From positions 1-64,000 of the forward strand of contig JBLWWH010000007.1 of assembly GCA_048268105.1 (NCBI GenBank): DNA of 64,000 nucleotides, in the 5' to 3' direction. The DNA is from Profundicola sp048268105. Lineage in GTDB: Bacteria; Bacteroidota; Bacteroidia; Flavobacteriales; Weeksellaceae. This document shows positions 8,839 through 17,671 of the stretch, one piece after another (the stretch's first letter is position 1; each line of letters begins with the position of its first letter). The notes beneath the pieces were generated by a model, which saw nothing but the letters and a program-made list of their open reading frames with translations, was not told the origin of the DNA and ran no database searches. The translations under genes and the position numbers were made by a program.

Positions 8839-9949
8839 ATCCTTACATATCGTTAGTTTTGATTTTCCGCATCCACCTGTTTATGGTGGAATTATAGATG
8901 TATTTTATAAGATAAAAGCTTTACACCAACTCGGAGTTAAGATTCACTTGCATTATTTCGCTGATGAAGAAAAGCATTCAGAAGAATTATCCGCACTGTG
9001 TGAAAGTATTTGCTTTTACAAAAAATCATCAGTTTTGTCAACCAAAGTTATTTCTAATCTACCCTTGAGGATGTTAACACGTAGAAATAAGGAGTTAGTT
9101 GGAAATTTAGCTAAAAATAATTTCCCCATATTATATGAAGGTTTACATACAAGTCATTCGGCCCTATCACCTGAGCTGAAAACGCACAAAAAATTCCTTC
9201 GTTGTCATAATGCAGAAGCAGAATATGCCGCAGAACTTGCTAAAACAGAGAGAAATTCTTTCAAGAAAATACTATTTCAAATAGAAGAGAAGAAAACCAA
9301 GAAATTCGAGCAAGATTTAAATCAATTCGATGGTTTGTTTGTGTTATCACACGAGGATAAAGAATATTTTCAACACTCAAATTCTAAACTCAAAATAGCT
9401 CCGATTTTTCATGCACATGAAAAGGTTGAAGTTTTAGAAGGAGTCGGGGATTATGTTTTATTTCATGGAAATCTTTCTGTAAATGAAAATTTAGCTACGG
9501 CAGAATGGATTTCTAATGAATTAGCTCCTTTGATGCCTCAGCTCAAATTTAAAATTGCTGGTAAAAGTCTAAATCCAAGCTTAAGAAGTAAGTTAGACAA
9601 GCCAAATGTGGAATGCATTTTTAATCCAAAAACTTCAACAATGAAGCAATTAATCCAAGATGCACAGATTGTTTTATTAAAAACATCTGTTCCGTCTGGC
9701 ATTAAATTAAAACTGATTGATTCTTTGGCTTATGCGCGACATATAATTTCTGACACCCATTCCGTTCAAAAATCTCAACTGGGCTCATTGGTTTCTATTG
9801 CCGATACAACTGAAGAGTATATTCTTAAAATTAAGTCATTTCAAAATCAGCCTATTTCAGAAAATGACGTAAAAGAGAGAAATGTTTTATTCAGTGATGT
9901 ATTAAACAATCAATTTAATGCATCCCAAATAGTTCAGGAAATATTTTAA
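8831..9949 (+). CDS. Glycosyltransferase, GT-B fold
   Basis: A 372-aa protein with an N-terminal acceptor-domain start (LHIVSFDFPHPPVYGGIIDV) and a C-terminal half with VLFHGNLSVNENLATAEWI and LKFKIAGKSLNPSL, as in GT1/GT4-type transferases. It overlaps the upstream glycosyltransferase by 8 bp, which points to coordinated action on the same glycan. Its stop shares TTAA with the stop of convergent ftsE. The specific reaction cannot be assigned. Confidence 0.8.
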   Translation: MDKSLHIVSFDFPHPPVYGGIIDVFYKIKALHQLGVKIHLHYFADEEKHSEELSALCESICFYKKSSVLSTKVISNLPLRMLTRRNKELVGNLAKNNFPILYEGLHTSHSALSPELKTHKKFLRCHNAEAEYAAELAKTERNSFKKILFQIEEKKTKKFEQDLNQFDGLFVLSHEDKEYFQHSNSKLKIAPIFHAHEKVEVLEGVGDYVLFHGNLSVNENLATAEWISNELAPLMPQLKFKIAGKSLNPSLRSKLDKPNVECIFNPKTSTMKQLIQDAQIVLLKTSVPSGIKLKLIDSLAYARHIISDTHSVQKSQLGSLVSIADTTEEYILKIKSFQNQPISENDVKERNVLFSDVLNNQFNASQIVQEIF

Positions 9950-10647
9950 ACGTTGGCGAAAAGAGATTGAGATTCTGCGACCAAAACTTTTCCGTTTTCA
10001 CATCTAAAAGTCTTTGCAGGGAATCGTCTAATCATGCTATAATCATGGGTTGCCATTAAAACCGCCATGTTATTCTCCTCAGACAATCTTTTGATAAGAT
10101 TCATAATTTCAATAGATGTCTCTGGGTCTAAGTTACCCGTAGGCTCATCCGCCAGAATCAATTGAGGATGATTCAATAATGCTCTTGCAACTGCAATACG
10201 CTGCTGCTCTCCACCCGAAAGTTGGTGTGGCATTTTGTGTTTTTTAGTAGCCATATTTACATCATCCAATACTTGATCTATTCGATGTGTAATTTCTGAT
10301 TTTGTCTTCCATCCGGTAGCACGCAGAACGAACTCAAGGTTTTTTTCAATGGTTCTATCCGTTAATAATTGGAAATCCTGGAATACAATCCCTAATTTTC
10401 TTCTTAAATGAGGAATTTTTGAAGTGCTTAAATTCTCTAAATCTATGCCCGCTACTTGACCAGATCCGTTTTGTAACGGAAGATCACCGTATAGGATTTT
10501 GAGCAAACTACTTTTTCCACTACCTGTTTTACCAATCAAGTAGGCGAACTCACCAGCTTGCATTTCGAAATCAACATTGTTTAAGACCAAAAAATTTCTT
10601 TGGTAAACATCGGCATCGCGTAAGGATATAATAGGAGTGTTGGGCAT
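9946..10647 (-). CDS. ftsE: Cell division ABC transporter ATP-binding protein FtsE-like
   Basis: A 233-aa ATPase of the FtsE/LolD type. Walker A GKTGSGKS is at residues 39-46, the Q-loop VFQDFQLL is in the middle, the signature is LSGGEQQRIAVARAL, Walker B is LILADEPTGNLD and the H-loop is MATHDY. FtsE with the membrane protein FtsX controls peptidoglycan hydrolases during division. No ftsX lies next to it. The next-best reading is a LolD/MacB-type ATPase; length and the N-terminus favour FtsE. The promoter box is TACTTTTG at 10661-10668. Confidence 0.85.
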   Translation of the reverse strand: MPNTPIISLRDADVYQRNFLVLNNVDFEMQAGEFAYLIGKTGSGKSSLLKILYGDLPLQNGSGQVAGIDLENLSTSKIPHLRRKLGIVFQDFQLLTDRTIEKNLEFVLRATGWKTKSEITHRIDQVLDDVNMATKKHKMPHQLSGGEQQRIAVARALLNHPQLILADEPTGNLDPETSIEIMNLIKRLSEENNMAVLMATHDYSMIRRFPAKTFRCENGKVLVAESQSLFANV

Positions 10648-10660
10648 ATCAAAGTTTTTT

Positions 10661-10668
10661 CAAAAGTA
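10661..10668 (-). promoter_or_regulatory. Promoter -7 box TACTTTTG for ftsE
   Basis: Matches TAnnTTTG on the minus strand, 13 nt before the ATG at 10647. It lies right after the rpmH terminator. Confidence 0.5.
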
Positions 10669-10670
10669 AA

Positions 10671-10701
10671 TAAAAAAAGCTCGAAAGTAAACTTTCAAGC
10701 T
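10671..10701 (-). terminator. Terminator after rpmH
   Basis: On the minus strand AGCTTGAAAG (10701-10692) pairs with CTTTCGAGCT (10687-10678), 10 bp with one G-T pair and a 4-nt loop, followed by seven Ts. Confidence 0.85.
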
Positions 10702-10726
10702 AAATTTATGTGCGTTTTAAGAGAAA

Positions 10727-10882
10727 TTAACGCTTTGCGCGTACAGAACTTACAGAAAGGCTTTTTCTTCCTTTTCTTCTTCTTGCTTTCAACACTCTAC
10801 GACCATTCTTAGTCGCCATTCTCTCGCGGAATCCGTGTTTGTTTCTCTTTTTTCTATTACTTGGTTGGAATGTTCTTTTCAT
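10727..10882 (-). CDS. rpmH: Large ribosomal subunit protein L34 (bL34)
   Basis: A 51-aa, strongly basic protein: MKRTFQPSNRKKRNKHGF followed by RERMATKNGRRVLKARRRKG. This is the bL34 signature, with a slightly extended C-terminus (KSLSVSSVRAKR). It is a single-gene transcript here, with its own TATATTTG promoter and its own terminator, and not next to rnpA or dnaA as in many other bacteria. Confidence 0.97.
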   Translation of the reverse strand: MKRTFQPSNRKKRNKHGFRERMATKNGRRVLKARRRKGRKSLSVSSVRAKR

Positions 10883-11296
10883 CGCTAATCACTTTATAAT
10901 CAAATCTTTCTTCCGATTCGGGGTGCAAATATAAAACTTCTTTTTAATCTAAAAAATTAAACGCCAAAATTTTTACTTATTTCCTAGCTTTTATTATCTA
11001 AAACCTAGGTGATAATACTTTGGTGATTTTAGAATGGCAAATCTAATTAAAATCTTTCTGATAGGAAAGTTTAACTGCTCCAAAAGTTTAAAAGTTAGTC
11101 TTTAGTCGTACTGTATGAATTCTAAATCAGTGAAATTGAACTTATAATTAAAAATTATATTTGGAATAAGTGTACTGAAAACAATAATGTTTAAGATTAT
11201 CAACAATATTGTTGGTTTTGTTGAAAACTACCTCTATATGTATAGCTTAAAAGATGCTCAAAAGTTGTATTTTAGCACATTAGTAAAAAAAGATAT
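10883..11296. other. 414-bp intergenic region between rpmH and gyrA
   Basis: It carries the rpmH promoter (10926-10933) and presumably the gyrA promoter. The closest match before gyrA is TATTTTAG around 11267-11274, one mismatch from TAnnTTTG. No conserved open reading frame, RNA gene or strong hairpin was seen in between. Confidence 0.6.
10926..10933 (-). promoter_or_regulatory. Promoter -7 box TATATTTG for rpmH
   Basis: Exact TAnnTTTG match on the minus strand, 43 nt before the rpmH ATG. Confidence 0.55.
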
Positions 11297-13840
11297 ATGA
11301 CAGAAGGAGAAAAGTTAATTCCTATCAATATTGAGGATGAAATGAAGTCCGCTTATATCGACTATTCTATGTCGGTAATTGTTTCAAGAGCACTTCCAGA
11401 TGTTAGAGATGGTTTGAAGCCAGTTCACCGTCGAGTTTTATACGGAATGGACGATTTAGGTGTCTATTCAAATAAAGCGCACAAAAAGTCTGCACGTATT
11501 GTGGGAGAGGTTTTAGGTAAATATCACCCACATGGTGATTTTTCCGTTTATAATACGATGGTGCGTATGGCGCAGCATTGGTCTATGCGATACATGATGG
11601 TAGACGGACAAGGTAACTTTGGTTCCGTTGATGGTGATTCGCCAGCAGCGATGCGTTATACAGAGGCTCGTATGCAGAAAATATCTGAAGATATGTTGAA
11701 GGATATCGACAAGGATACAGTTGATTTTAGACTTAACTTTGATGATACCTTAGAAGAGCCAACGGTTCTTCCTACACGGGTTCCAAATCTATTGGTAAAT
11801 GGAGCTTCGGGTATTGCAGTGGGTATGGCCACCAATATGGCGCCACACAACATTTCTGAAGTTATCGACGGAATTCATGCCTATATTGATGATCATGATA
11901 TAACCATAGAAGGCTTAATGCAGCATATTAAGGCTCCTGACTTTCCAACTGGAGGAATTATTTATGGTTACTCTGGAGTAAAAGAAGCTTTCGAAACAGG
12001 TAGAGGTCGCGTCATGATGCGTGCTAAAACTTCTATGGAGGAAGTTCAGGGTAGAGAATGCATTATTGTAACTGAGATTCCATATTTGGTGAATAAAGCC
12101 AATATGATTGCATCCACAGCTGAGTTGGTGAAGGATGGTAAGATCGAAGGAATCTCTGAAATTAGAGACGAATCGGATAGAAATGGAATGAGAATCGTTT
12201 ATGTTCTTAAAAACGATGCTATCCCAAATATTGTACTTAATCTACTATTTAAGTATACGCAATTACAAACTTCTTTCAGTATCAATAACATCGCCTTGGT
12301 AAATGGTAGACCAGAGCAATTGAACTTAAAAGATTTAATCAAGCACTTCGTAGACCACAGACACGAAGTTGTGTTGAGAAGAACAGAATTCGAACTAAAG
12401 AAAGCTAAAGACAAGGCGCACATCTTAGAAGGTTACATGAAAGTAATCGCGACAGAAGATTCTTTGGATAGAGCTATTCATATTATTCGTAATTCATCTA
12501 ATCCTGCTGAAGCTAAGCAAGGTTTGATGGATGAATTTGAGTTAACTGAGATTCAATCTCAAGCCATTCTAGACATGAGATTGGCTAAGCTTACAGGAAT
12601 GGAGCTTGACAAAATTCGCGAAGAGTATGAGGAGATCATGAAAGAAATTCAATACTTAGAAAGCGTATTAGCCGATGTTACTTTAAGATTCGAAATCATT
12701 AAAGAAGAATTAGCTGAAATAAAAGAAAAATACGGCGACGAAAGACGTTCTGAAATTAACTATGCAGGTGGCGAAATGAGCATCGAAGATATCATTCCTG
12801 ATGATAAAATGGTGGTTACTATTTCTCACTTAGGCTATATTAAACGAACTTCTTTGTCAGAGTATAGAGCACAAACACGAGGTGGAGTTGGAAATAGAGG
12901 TGCAACTTCTAGAGATGGCGACTTTATGGAATATATGGTAGCTGCATCTAATCACCAGTATATGTTGTTCTTTACAGAAAGAGGTCAGTGTTATTGGTTG
13001 AGAGTGTTTGAGATTCCAGAGGGATCTAAAACTTCCAAAGGTCGTGCAATTCAAAACTTGATTAGTTTAGAGCCGGGCGATAAGATTAGAGCTTACATTA
13101 GAACTCATGATTTAATGGATGAGAATTATGTTAAGGATAATTACATCGTAATGGTGACTAAAAATGGTCAAATTAAGAAAACTCTTTTAGAAGCTTATTC
13201 TCGTCCGCGTGTGAATGGAATTAGAGCGATTTCTATTAGAGAAGGAGATGAATTGCTAGAAGCAAAGCTAACTAATGGGGATAGTCAGATAATGATTGCA
13301 TCTAAACATGGTAAAGCCATTCGATTTGCTGAAGAGCTTGTGAGACCCATGGGTAGAACGGCTGCAGGGGTTAGAGGAATTAATATTTCAGAAGAGGATG
13401 AAGTTATTGGAATGGTTGTTGTTTCTGATATCGAAAATGATACCATTTTAGTGGTTTCTGAAAAAGGTTATGGAAAGCGTACCGATGTAGAAGAGTATCG
13501 TCAAACCAATCGTGGAGGTAAAGGTGTGAAGACCTTGAATATCACAGAAAAAACCGGTTATGTAATTGCCATTAAGAATGTAATGGATGATAATGATTTG
13601 ATGATTATTAATAAATCTGGTGTAGCTATTAGAACCTCTGTTTCAGAATTACGTGTAATGGGTCGTGCAACGCAAGGTGTAAGATTGATTAACCTTAAGA
13701 AAGGTGACGAGATTGCAGCGGTTGCAAAAGTTGAAATCGATGAAGACGAAGATTTAACGGAAGAAGAATTAAACAACGAAATCATAGGTGACAACGAAGA
13801 TTTAAACAACGATCAAATTATCAATAACGAAGAAGAATAA
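11297..13840 (+). CDS. gyrA: DNA gyrase subunit A
   Basis: Breakage-reunion subunit of gyrase, which introduces negative supercoils. The 847-aa product has the catalytic Tyr121 in AAMRYTEARM, and a C-terminal wheel domain with the GyrA box QTRGGVG, which marks gyrase rather than topoisomerase IV. The quinolone-resistance region reads HPHGDFSVYN (77-86): Phe82 stands where E. coli has Ser83 and Asn86 where E. coli has Asp87. The tail is very acidic (EIDEDEDLTEEELNNEI). A TPR gene starts 2 bp after the stop, so the two are probably cotranscribed. Confidence 0.97.
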   Translation: MTEGEKLIPINIEDEMKSAYIDYSMSVIVSRALPDVRDGLKPVHRRVLYGMDDLGVYSNKAHKKSARIVGEVLGKYHPHGDFSVYNTMVRMAQHWSMRYMMVDGQGNFGSVDGDSPAAMRYTEARMQKISEDMLKDIDKDTVDFRLNFDDTLEEPTVLPTRVPNLLVNGASGIAVGMATNMAPHNISEVIDGIHAYIDDHDITIEGLMQHIKAPDFPTGGIIYGYSGVKEAFETGRGRVMMRAKTSMEEVQGRECIIVTEIPYLVNKANMIASTAELVKDGKIEGISEIRDESDRNGMRIVYVLKNDAIPNIVLNLLFKYTQLQTSFSINNIALVNGRPEQLNLKDLIKHFVDHRHEVVLRRTEFELKKAKDKAHILEGYMKVIATEDSLDRAIHIIRNSSNPAEAKQGLMDEFELTEIQSQAILDMRLAKLTGMELDKIREEYEEIMKEIQYLESVLADVTLRFEIIKEELAEIKEKYGDERRSEINYAGGEMSIEDIIPDDKMVVTISHLGYIKRTSLSEYRAQTRGGVGNRGATSRDGDFMEYMVAASNHQYMLFFTERGQCYWLRVFEIPEGSKTSKGRAIQNLISLEPGDKIRAYIRTHDLMDENYVKDNYIVMVTKNGQIKKTLLEAYSRPRVNGIRAISIREGDELLEAKLTNGDSQIMIASKHGKAIRFAEELVRPMGRTAAGVRGINISEEDEVIGMVVVSDIENDTILVVSEKGYGKRTDVEEYRQTNRGGKGVKTLNITEKTGYVIAIKNVMDDNDLMIINKSGVAIRTSVSELRVMGRATQGVRLINLKKGDEIAAVAKVEIDEDEDLTEEELNNEIIGDNEDLNNDQIINNEEE

Positions 13841-13841
13841 T

Positions 13842-15239
13842 ATGAAGAAAATAATTTTAAGTTTATCAACAGCAGTGCTAGCGATAAGTTTACAAGCACA
13901 ACAAGCAGAAATGGAAGCTACCAAATCTGCTTTTAAGGCTAAAAATTATTCAGAGGCAGTTCAACAAGCTCACAAAGCTGAAGAATTGCTTAAGTCAAAT
14001 TACACTATTGAGCCTAAGGATTTAGCTGAGTTTTATTTAAATGCAGCGAACTCTGCTAAAGCAGCAGGAGACATGACTACAGCAGCCGAATTTTATGCAA
14101 AACTTGGTAAGTTGGAGTCTATGCCGATACTGAGAGCTAAAAATAAGGATACCAAAAACTGGGAGTACTTTTTTAGTCAGAAAGAAGCAGAATCTGTAAC
14201 CTCTGCTGGAAATTATGGTGGATTGAAAGATTTCGCATTTGATGGAAATGCTATGCAGGAATTAGCTCCTCAATTAAATAATGAGGCGAACAAAACCTTA
14301 GACGCAGCTAATAAAGCTTTCTCAGCTCAAGATTATGAAATAGCTGGTAAGGAATTTTTGAAAGCTTACTATCTTTCTAATGCTGTAGGAAGCAAGAATG
14401 AATTGTTTAAATACTATGCCGGAATTGCAGTATTGCAAACTGATCAAAAGAAAAACGCAGCAATAATCTTGCAAGAATTAATAGATAGTGGATTTACAGG
14501 TGTTCAGCAGAATTTCTATGCTAAAGAAAAGGATACAGGTAAGAAAGTTGCCTTCGCTTCAAAGCAAGATATGGACACTCAAGTTAAGCTAGGTTTAGCA
14601 ACTGATCCTGAAGTTGAGACAACCGAGTCTTTAGAAGAAGAATTACTGAGTAATACAACTTATGCTTGGTACTCATTAGAAGAGTGGGATAAAGCTTTAG
14701 CCGTAGGTAAAAAAGGCTTATCTAAATTCCCAGAGAATGAAAATATGAACCAATTGGTTACCGGAGTTTATTACAAATCTGGTAACTCTGCAGAGTTTGT
14801 TAAAACTTTGCGAACTAAGGTAAATAATGGAACAGCTACTGGAGTTGATTTATTCAACTTAGCTAAATCTATTGAAGATGATTCAGGTGATTTAGAAGAA
14901 GCCAAAAAGTTCTACAAAATGTCGATTGAGAAAGATCCTGAATTTGCTAATTCATACTTAAATTTAGCTTTTGCCATTATTAAAGCCGAAGAGGAGTTTG
15001 TTGAGTTAATGAATCAAAATTTAGGCACATCTGCCAAAGAAAAGAAAATCTATAATGAAAATAGAGCGAAACGTAAAGGTCTTTATGAAGAAGCTCTTCC
15101 TTACTTAGAGAAGGCTTATCAGATTGAACCAGAGAATTTAAACTTAATCAAAGTTTTACGTAACACATACGAGGTTGTGGGTAATGATGATAAATACTTT
15201 GAGTTTAAAAAGAAATTCGAAGCGAAGGCTAGAAATTAA
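13842..15239 (+). CDS. Exported TPR-repeat protein
   Basis: A 465-aa protein with an N-terminal signal peptide (MKKIILSLSTAVLAISLQAQ) and helical TPR-like repeats throughout, such as AAEFYAKLGKLES, AWYSLEEWDKALAVGKKGL and SYLNLAFAIIKAE. It is probably periplasmic or attached to the outer membrane and acts as a protein-binding scaffold; the partner is unknown. The start lies 2 bp after the gyrA stop and a strong terminator follows, so it depends on gyrA transcription or on a promoter inside gyrA. There is no known functional link between them. Confidence 0.8.
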   Translation: MKKIILSLSTAVLAISLQAQQAEMEATKSAFKAKNYSEAVQQAHKAEELLKSNYTIEPKDLAEFYLNAANSAKAAGDMTTAAEFYAKLGKLESMPILRAKNKDTKNWEYFFSQKEAESVTSAGNYGGLKDFAFDGNAMQELAPQLNNEANKTLDAANKAFSAQDYEIAGKEFLKAYYLSNAVGSKNELFKYYAGIAVLQTDQKKNAAIILQELIDSGFTGVQQNFYAKEKDTGKKVAFASKQDMDTQVKLGLATDPEVETTESLEEELLSNTTYAWYSLEEWDKALAVGKKGLSKFPENENMNQLVTGVYYKSGNSAEFVKTLRTKVNNGTATGVDLFNLAKSIEDDSGDLEEAKKFYKMSIEKDPEFANSYLNLAFAIIKAEEEFVELMNQNLGTSAKEKKIYNENRAKRKGLYEEALPYLEKAYQIEPENLNLIKVLRNTYEVVGNDDKYFEFKKKFEAKARN

Positions 15240-15262
15240 TAAATGATATTATTATAAAAATT

Positions 15263-15296
15263 AAGTCCGATACATGAATAGTGTCGGACTTTTTTA
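15263..15296 (+). terminator. Terminator of the gyrA-TPR operon
   Basis: AAGTCCGATAC (15263-15273) pairs with GTGTCGGACTT (15281-15291), 11 bp with a G-T pair and a 7-nt loop, then six Ts. Confidence 0.9.
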
Positions 15297-15379
15297 TTAA
15301 TAAAAACTTATTGAGCTGATAGTTAATGATAAATCTACCTCCTTTTGGCATTTTGAATTTTTAGGCATAGAAACCAAAC

Positions 15380-15407
15380 AAAAAAAAGCGACTGAATTTC
15401 AGCCGCT
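15380..15407 (-). terminator. Terminator after the T9SS cargo gene
   Basis: On the minus strand AGCGGCTG pairs with CAGTCGCT (15407-15387) around AAATT, followed by a run of eight Ts. It lies 30 bp after the stop of the gene at 15438. Confidence 0.8.
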
Positions 15408-15437
15408 TTGTGTAAAGTAAGAGTCTTAGTAATTAAA

Positions 15438-16514
15438 TTATCTTAAAAGAATAAATTTCTCGTTAATCAATTCTTTTCCATTTTCGTCTACAACCTTAAT
15501 GTAGTAGTTTCCTGGACTTAGATTGTTTAAGTTTAAAGACTTAATGTTTTGGGCATCTCCTAAATTCATTTTAGACTGAACTAAATTGTTTCCAGCGATA
15601 TCATAAATAGAAATTTGTCCAATTCCACTTAGCTTGGCATTAAGAGCAATACTGATTTGTCTATCCGTTACTTTTGTAGGATAAATACTAAAGAAAGCAT
15701 TCGAAGCTAAAGAAGTAGAAGCATCTTGAATAAAATATGGACTTGCCATATCATATAAAGGTGTACTTGATTTAGTGTCGACTCTTTTTGCTTTTAGACT
15801 TTTGAAATCTAAAGTATAGAATCCTTTTCCTTGTGCATTAGATAATAAAACCTCTCCATTGGACATTACGGCAGAACCATTAGTAGTAAATCCTTTTTCA
15901 AGACCTTCGATGCTTCCTATTAATTCAGCTTTCAAGTCCTCTGGATTAATTTTAACCACATGAGAATAGGCAGAGATTAAATAAAGTTTGCCTGCATTGT
16001 CTGCAATTAAATCACCTCCATAAAATTTATACTGATCTAATTTTAGATCAGAATTCAATGCACCTAAATCTCGAACAGAATAACCGTTTGAGGCAGGTGT
16101 GATTTCCAAAAGTTGTGTGGAGCTATTATTTAAAGCATAAGATTTGCCATTAGGTAGCGTAGCCATTCTAGAGAATTGTTCTGCTATTTGGCATTTAGAA
16201 TTAGCTTTACCTGTTGCATAAATTCTTTTGCTTTCTCCTGTTTGTAAATTATAAGTATAAATATCTGGTGAAAACATACCAATCATAATCAAATTTTGAT
16301 TTTTGGTATCATAAGACATTCCCACAACTTGATCTGGCATTTCAGAATTTCTAGTGACAATTACTTTGTCATTATCTCCTTTCAGATCGATAAATCTAAA
16401 ATCCTTGAATGCTATTGCTTTTACGTTTTCTCCACTGACAGCAATAATGTCACTTTGTGCAAGTCCAGAACCTAATCCGAAAACCACAAGGGCAGTTAGT
16501 AAAGTTTTTTTCAT
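15438..16514 (-). CDS. Secreted protein with T9SS type A sorting domain
   Basis: A 358-aa protein with a signal peptide (MKKTLLTALVVFGLGSGLAQ), a central region that looks like a repetitive beta-propeller (repeated GDLIADNAGKLYLIS-like strands), and a C-terminal domain of about 75 residues containing IYDIAGNNLVQSK and LSPGNYYIKVVDENGKELINEKFIL. That C-terminus is the type A sorting signal for the type IX secretion system, so the product is exported through the outer membrane and may be anchored or released. Its ligand is unknown. It has its own promoter (16540-16547) and terminator. Confidence 0.88.
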   Translation of the reverse strand: MKKTLLTALVVFGLGSGLAQSDIIAVSGENVKAIAFKDFRFIDLKGDNDKVIVTRNSEMPDQVVGMSYDTKNQNLIMIGMFSPDIYTYNLQTGESKRIYATGKANSKCQIAEQFSRMATLPNGKSYALNNSSTQLLEITPASNGYSVRDLGALNSDLKLDQYKFYGGDLIADNAGKLYLISAYSHVVKINPEDLKAELIGSIEGLEKGFTTNGSAVMSNGEVLLSNAQGKGFYTLDFKSLKAKRVDTKSSTPLYDMASPYFIQDASTSLASNAFFSIYPTKVTDRQISIALNAKLSGIGQISIYDIAGNNLVQSKMNLGDAQNIKSLNLNNLSPGNYYIKVVDENGKELINEKFILLR

Positions 16515-16539
16515 AATAGTTTATTTTAAGTGTTTAAAA

Positions 16540-16547
16540 CAAATATA
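16540..16547 (-). promoter_or_regulatory. Promoter -7 box TATATTTG for the T9SS cargo gene
   Basis: Exact TAnnTTTG match on the minus strand, 25 nt before the ATG. Confidence 0.55.
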
Positions 16548-16607
16548 ATGAATAATTGAACCATTACCTAAAATTTTAATTTACTTGATAAAACTACCGT
16601 AGATAGA

Positions 16608-17192
16608 TTAAATATATGGCTCTAAAAGAGATAAAATATTAGCGTATGTATTTTTAAGAGGCTTTTCCCAATCTTTTTCTGCAATCCATTGAATATCAGA
16701 AATGCCTTCTTCTGTCTGTGGTTTTAAGCTTTCATTACCATCATACTTCATTTCAAACCAGTATGTCATTTTAAGTATATATTCTTTATGAAAATACATA
16801 TGATAGGTGTCTGATAATCTTTCGGTTATCTCTAGGTTACTGATCCCGCATTCTTCTTCGACTTCGCGTTTGGCTGTTTCTTCTATAGATTCGCCGGCCT
16901 CCATTTTTCCTTTGGGTAAGTCCCAATTACCTAATCTAAAAATCCACAGGAGATCTTGGTTTTGGTTAAAAACGACACCACCTGCAGCTTGAATCTGTGA
17001 AAATTCATTTTTAAATTTTTCCCAAGTACTTTCGATATCGAGAGAATAAATGTTTACGCTATTACAATTGTGGTTAAGTAAGTCGATAGCTTGATGAAAG
17101 ACACTTGAATTTATAAAAGGTAGATTCCGCTCAGCATCAGTCGTTTTCGCGCCTATGGTTAAAGGTTTATTATTCACAAAAACTTTGTACAT
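16608..17192 (-). CDS. NUDIX hydrolase
   Basis: Hydrolyses a nucleoside diphosphate linked to another moiety; the substrate is not evident. The NUDIX box GKMEAGESIEETAKREVEEE, followed by CGI, fits G-x5-E-x7-REUxEExGU. About 60 residues precede the NUDIX fold, as in a Bacteroidota subgroup. I start it at the ATG at 17192 (194 aa) and not at an upstream TTG at 17210, because that TTG lies inside the promoter box TAAGTTTG (17208-17215). It is divergent from the SRPBCC-like gene. Confidence 0.88.
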   Translation of the reverse strand: MYKVFVNNKPLTIGAKTTDAERNLPFINSSVFHQAIDLLNHNCNSVNIYSLDIESTWEKFKNEFSQIQAAGGVVFNQNQDLLWIFRLGNWDLPKGKMEAGESIEETAKREVEEECGISNLEITERLSDTYHMYFHKEYILKMTYWFEMKYDGNESLKPQTEEGISDIQWIAEKDWEKPLKNTYANILSLLEPYI

Positions 17193-17207
17193 TTGGGATT
17201 GTTTATT

Positions 17208-17215
17208 CAAACTTA
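17208..17215 (-). promoter_or_regulatory. Promoter -7 box TAAGTTTG, decides the NUDIX start
   Basis: Exact TAnnTTTG match on the minus strand, 15 nt before the ATG at 17192. It overlaps the alternative TTG start and excludes it. Confidence 0.55.
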
Positions 17216-17266
17216 CAGTATTTTTAAGTTTTTAACATAATCGATTCCAAATTATTAAATTAGCAT

Positions 17267-17668
17267 ATGAATTTTCAAAGTAGAAAAGTAAACCTAGATA
17301 AATCTCAACAAAAAGCTTTTGATCATTTAAAAGAAATGTCAAATTATGAGAAATTAATGCCAGAAGAATCTGAATTTAGCGTTCACGAAAGTGGCGAAGG
17401 TTTTTCAGTTCAATTAAAAGGCTTACCAAAAGTAGGTCTTAAATTAAAGGAAATTCAAGAGCCTGATTTTATTTTATTTACTTCGCCTTCAGATAACTTC
17501 AACTATGAAATGAAAGTTAATGTAGCATCAATCGGAGATAATTCATCGGAAGTTTCTATTGACTTCAATGGCAAATTTAACCCAATGATTGCTATGATGG
17601 CAAAGAAACCATTAACTAAATTAATCGAAACGATTGCTGATAATTTAGAAACAAAAGGTATTTCATAA
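17267..17668 (+). CDS. SRPBCC-family-like small protein
   Basis: A 133-aa soluble protein whose pattern (long N-terminal helix, antiparallel strands, C-terminal amphipathic helix KPLTKLIETIADNLETKG) fits the START/SRPBCC ligand-binding fold often seen in Bacteroidota. The ligand is unknown. A near-consensus box TAAATTAG (17256-17263) ends 3 nt before the ATG. The end lies 3 bp from the end of the convergent gene at 17672. Confidence 0.7.
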   Translation: MNFQSRKVNLDKSQQKAFDHLKEMSNYEKLMPEESEFSVHESGEGFSVQLKGLPKVGLKLKEIQEPDFILFTSPSDNFNYEMKVNVASIGDNSSEVSIDFNGKFNPMIAMMAKKPLTKLIETIADNLETKGIS

Positions 17669-17671
17669 ATC

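Noticed and set aside
9946..10647. LolD or MacB ATPase instead of FtsE
   Set aside because: Motifs are shared among these groups; the short length and N-terminus fit FtsE better, although no ftsX is adjacent to settle it.
11034..11105. 23-codon frame in the rpmH-gyrA gap
   Set aside because: No promoter box, terminator or membrane/charge pattern that would support it, unlike the frame at 35046.
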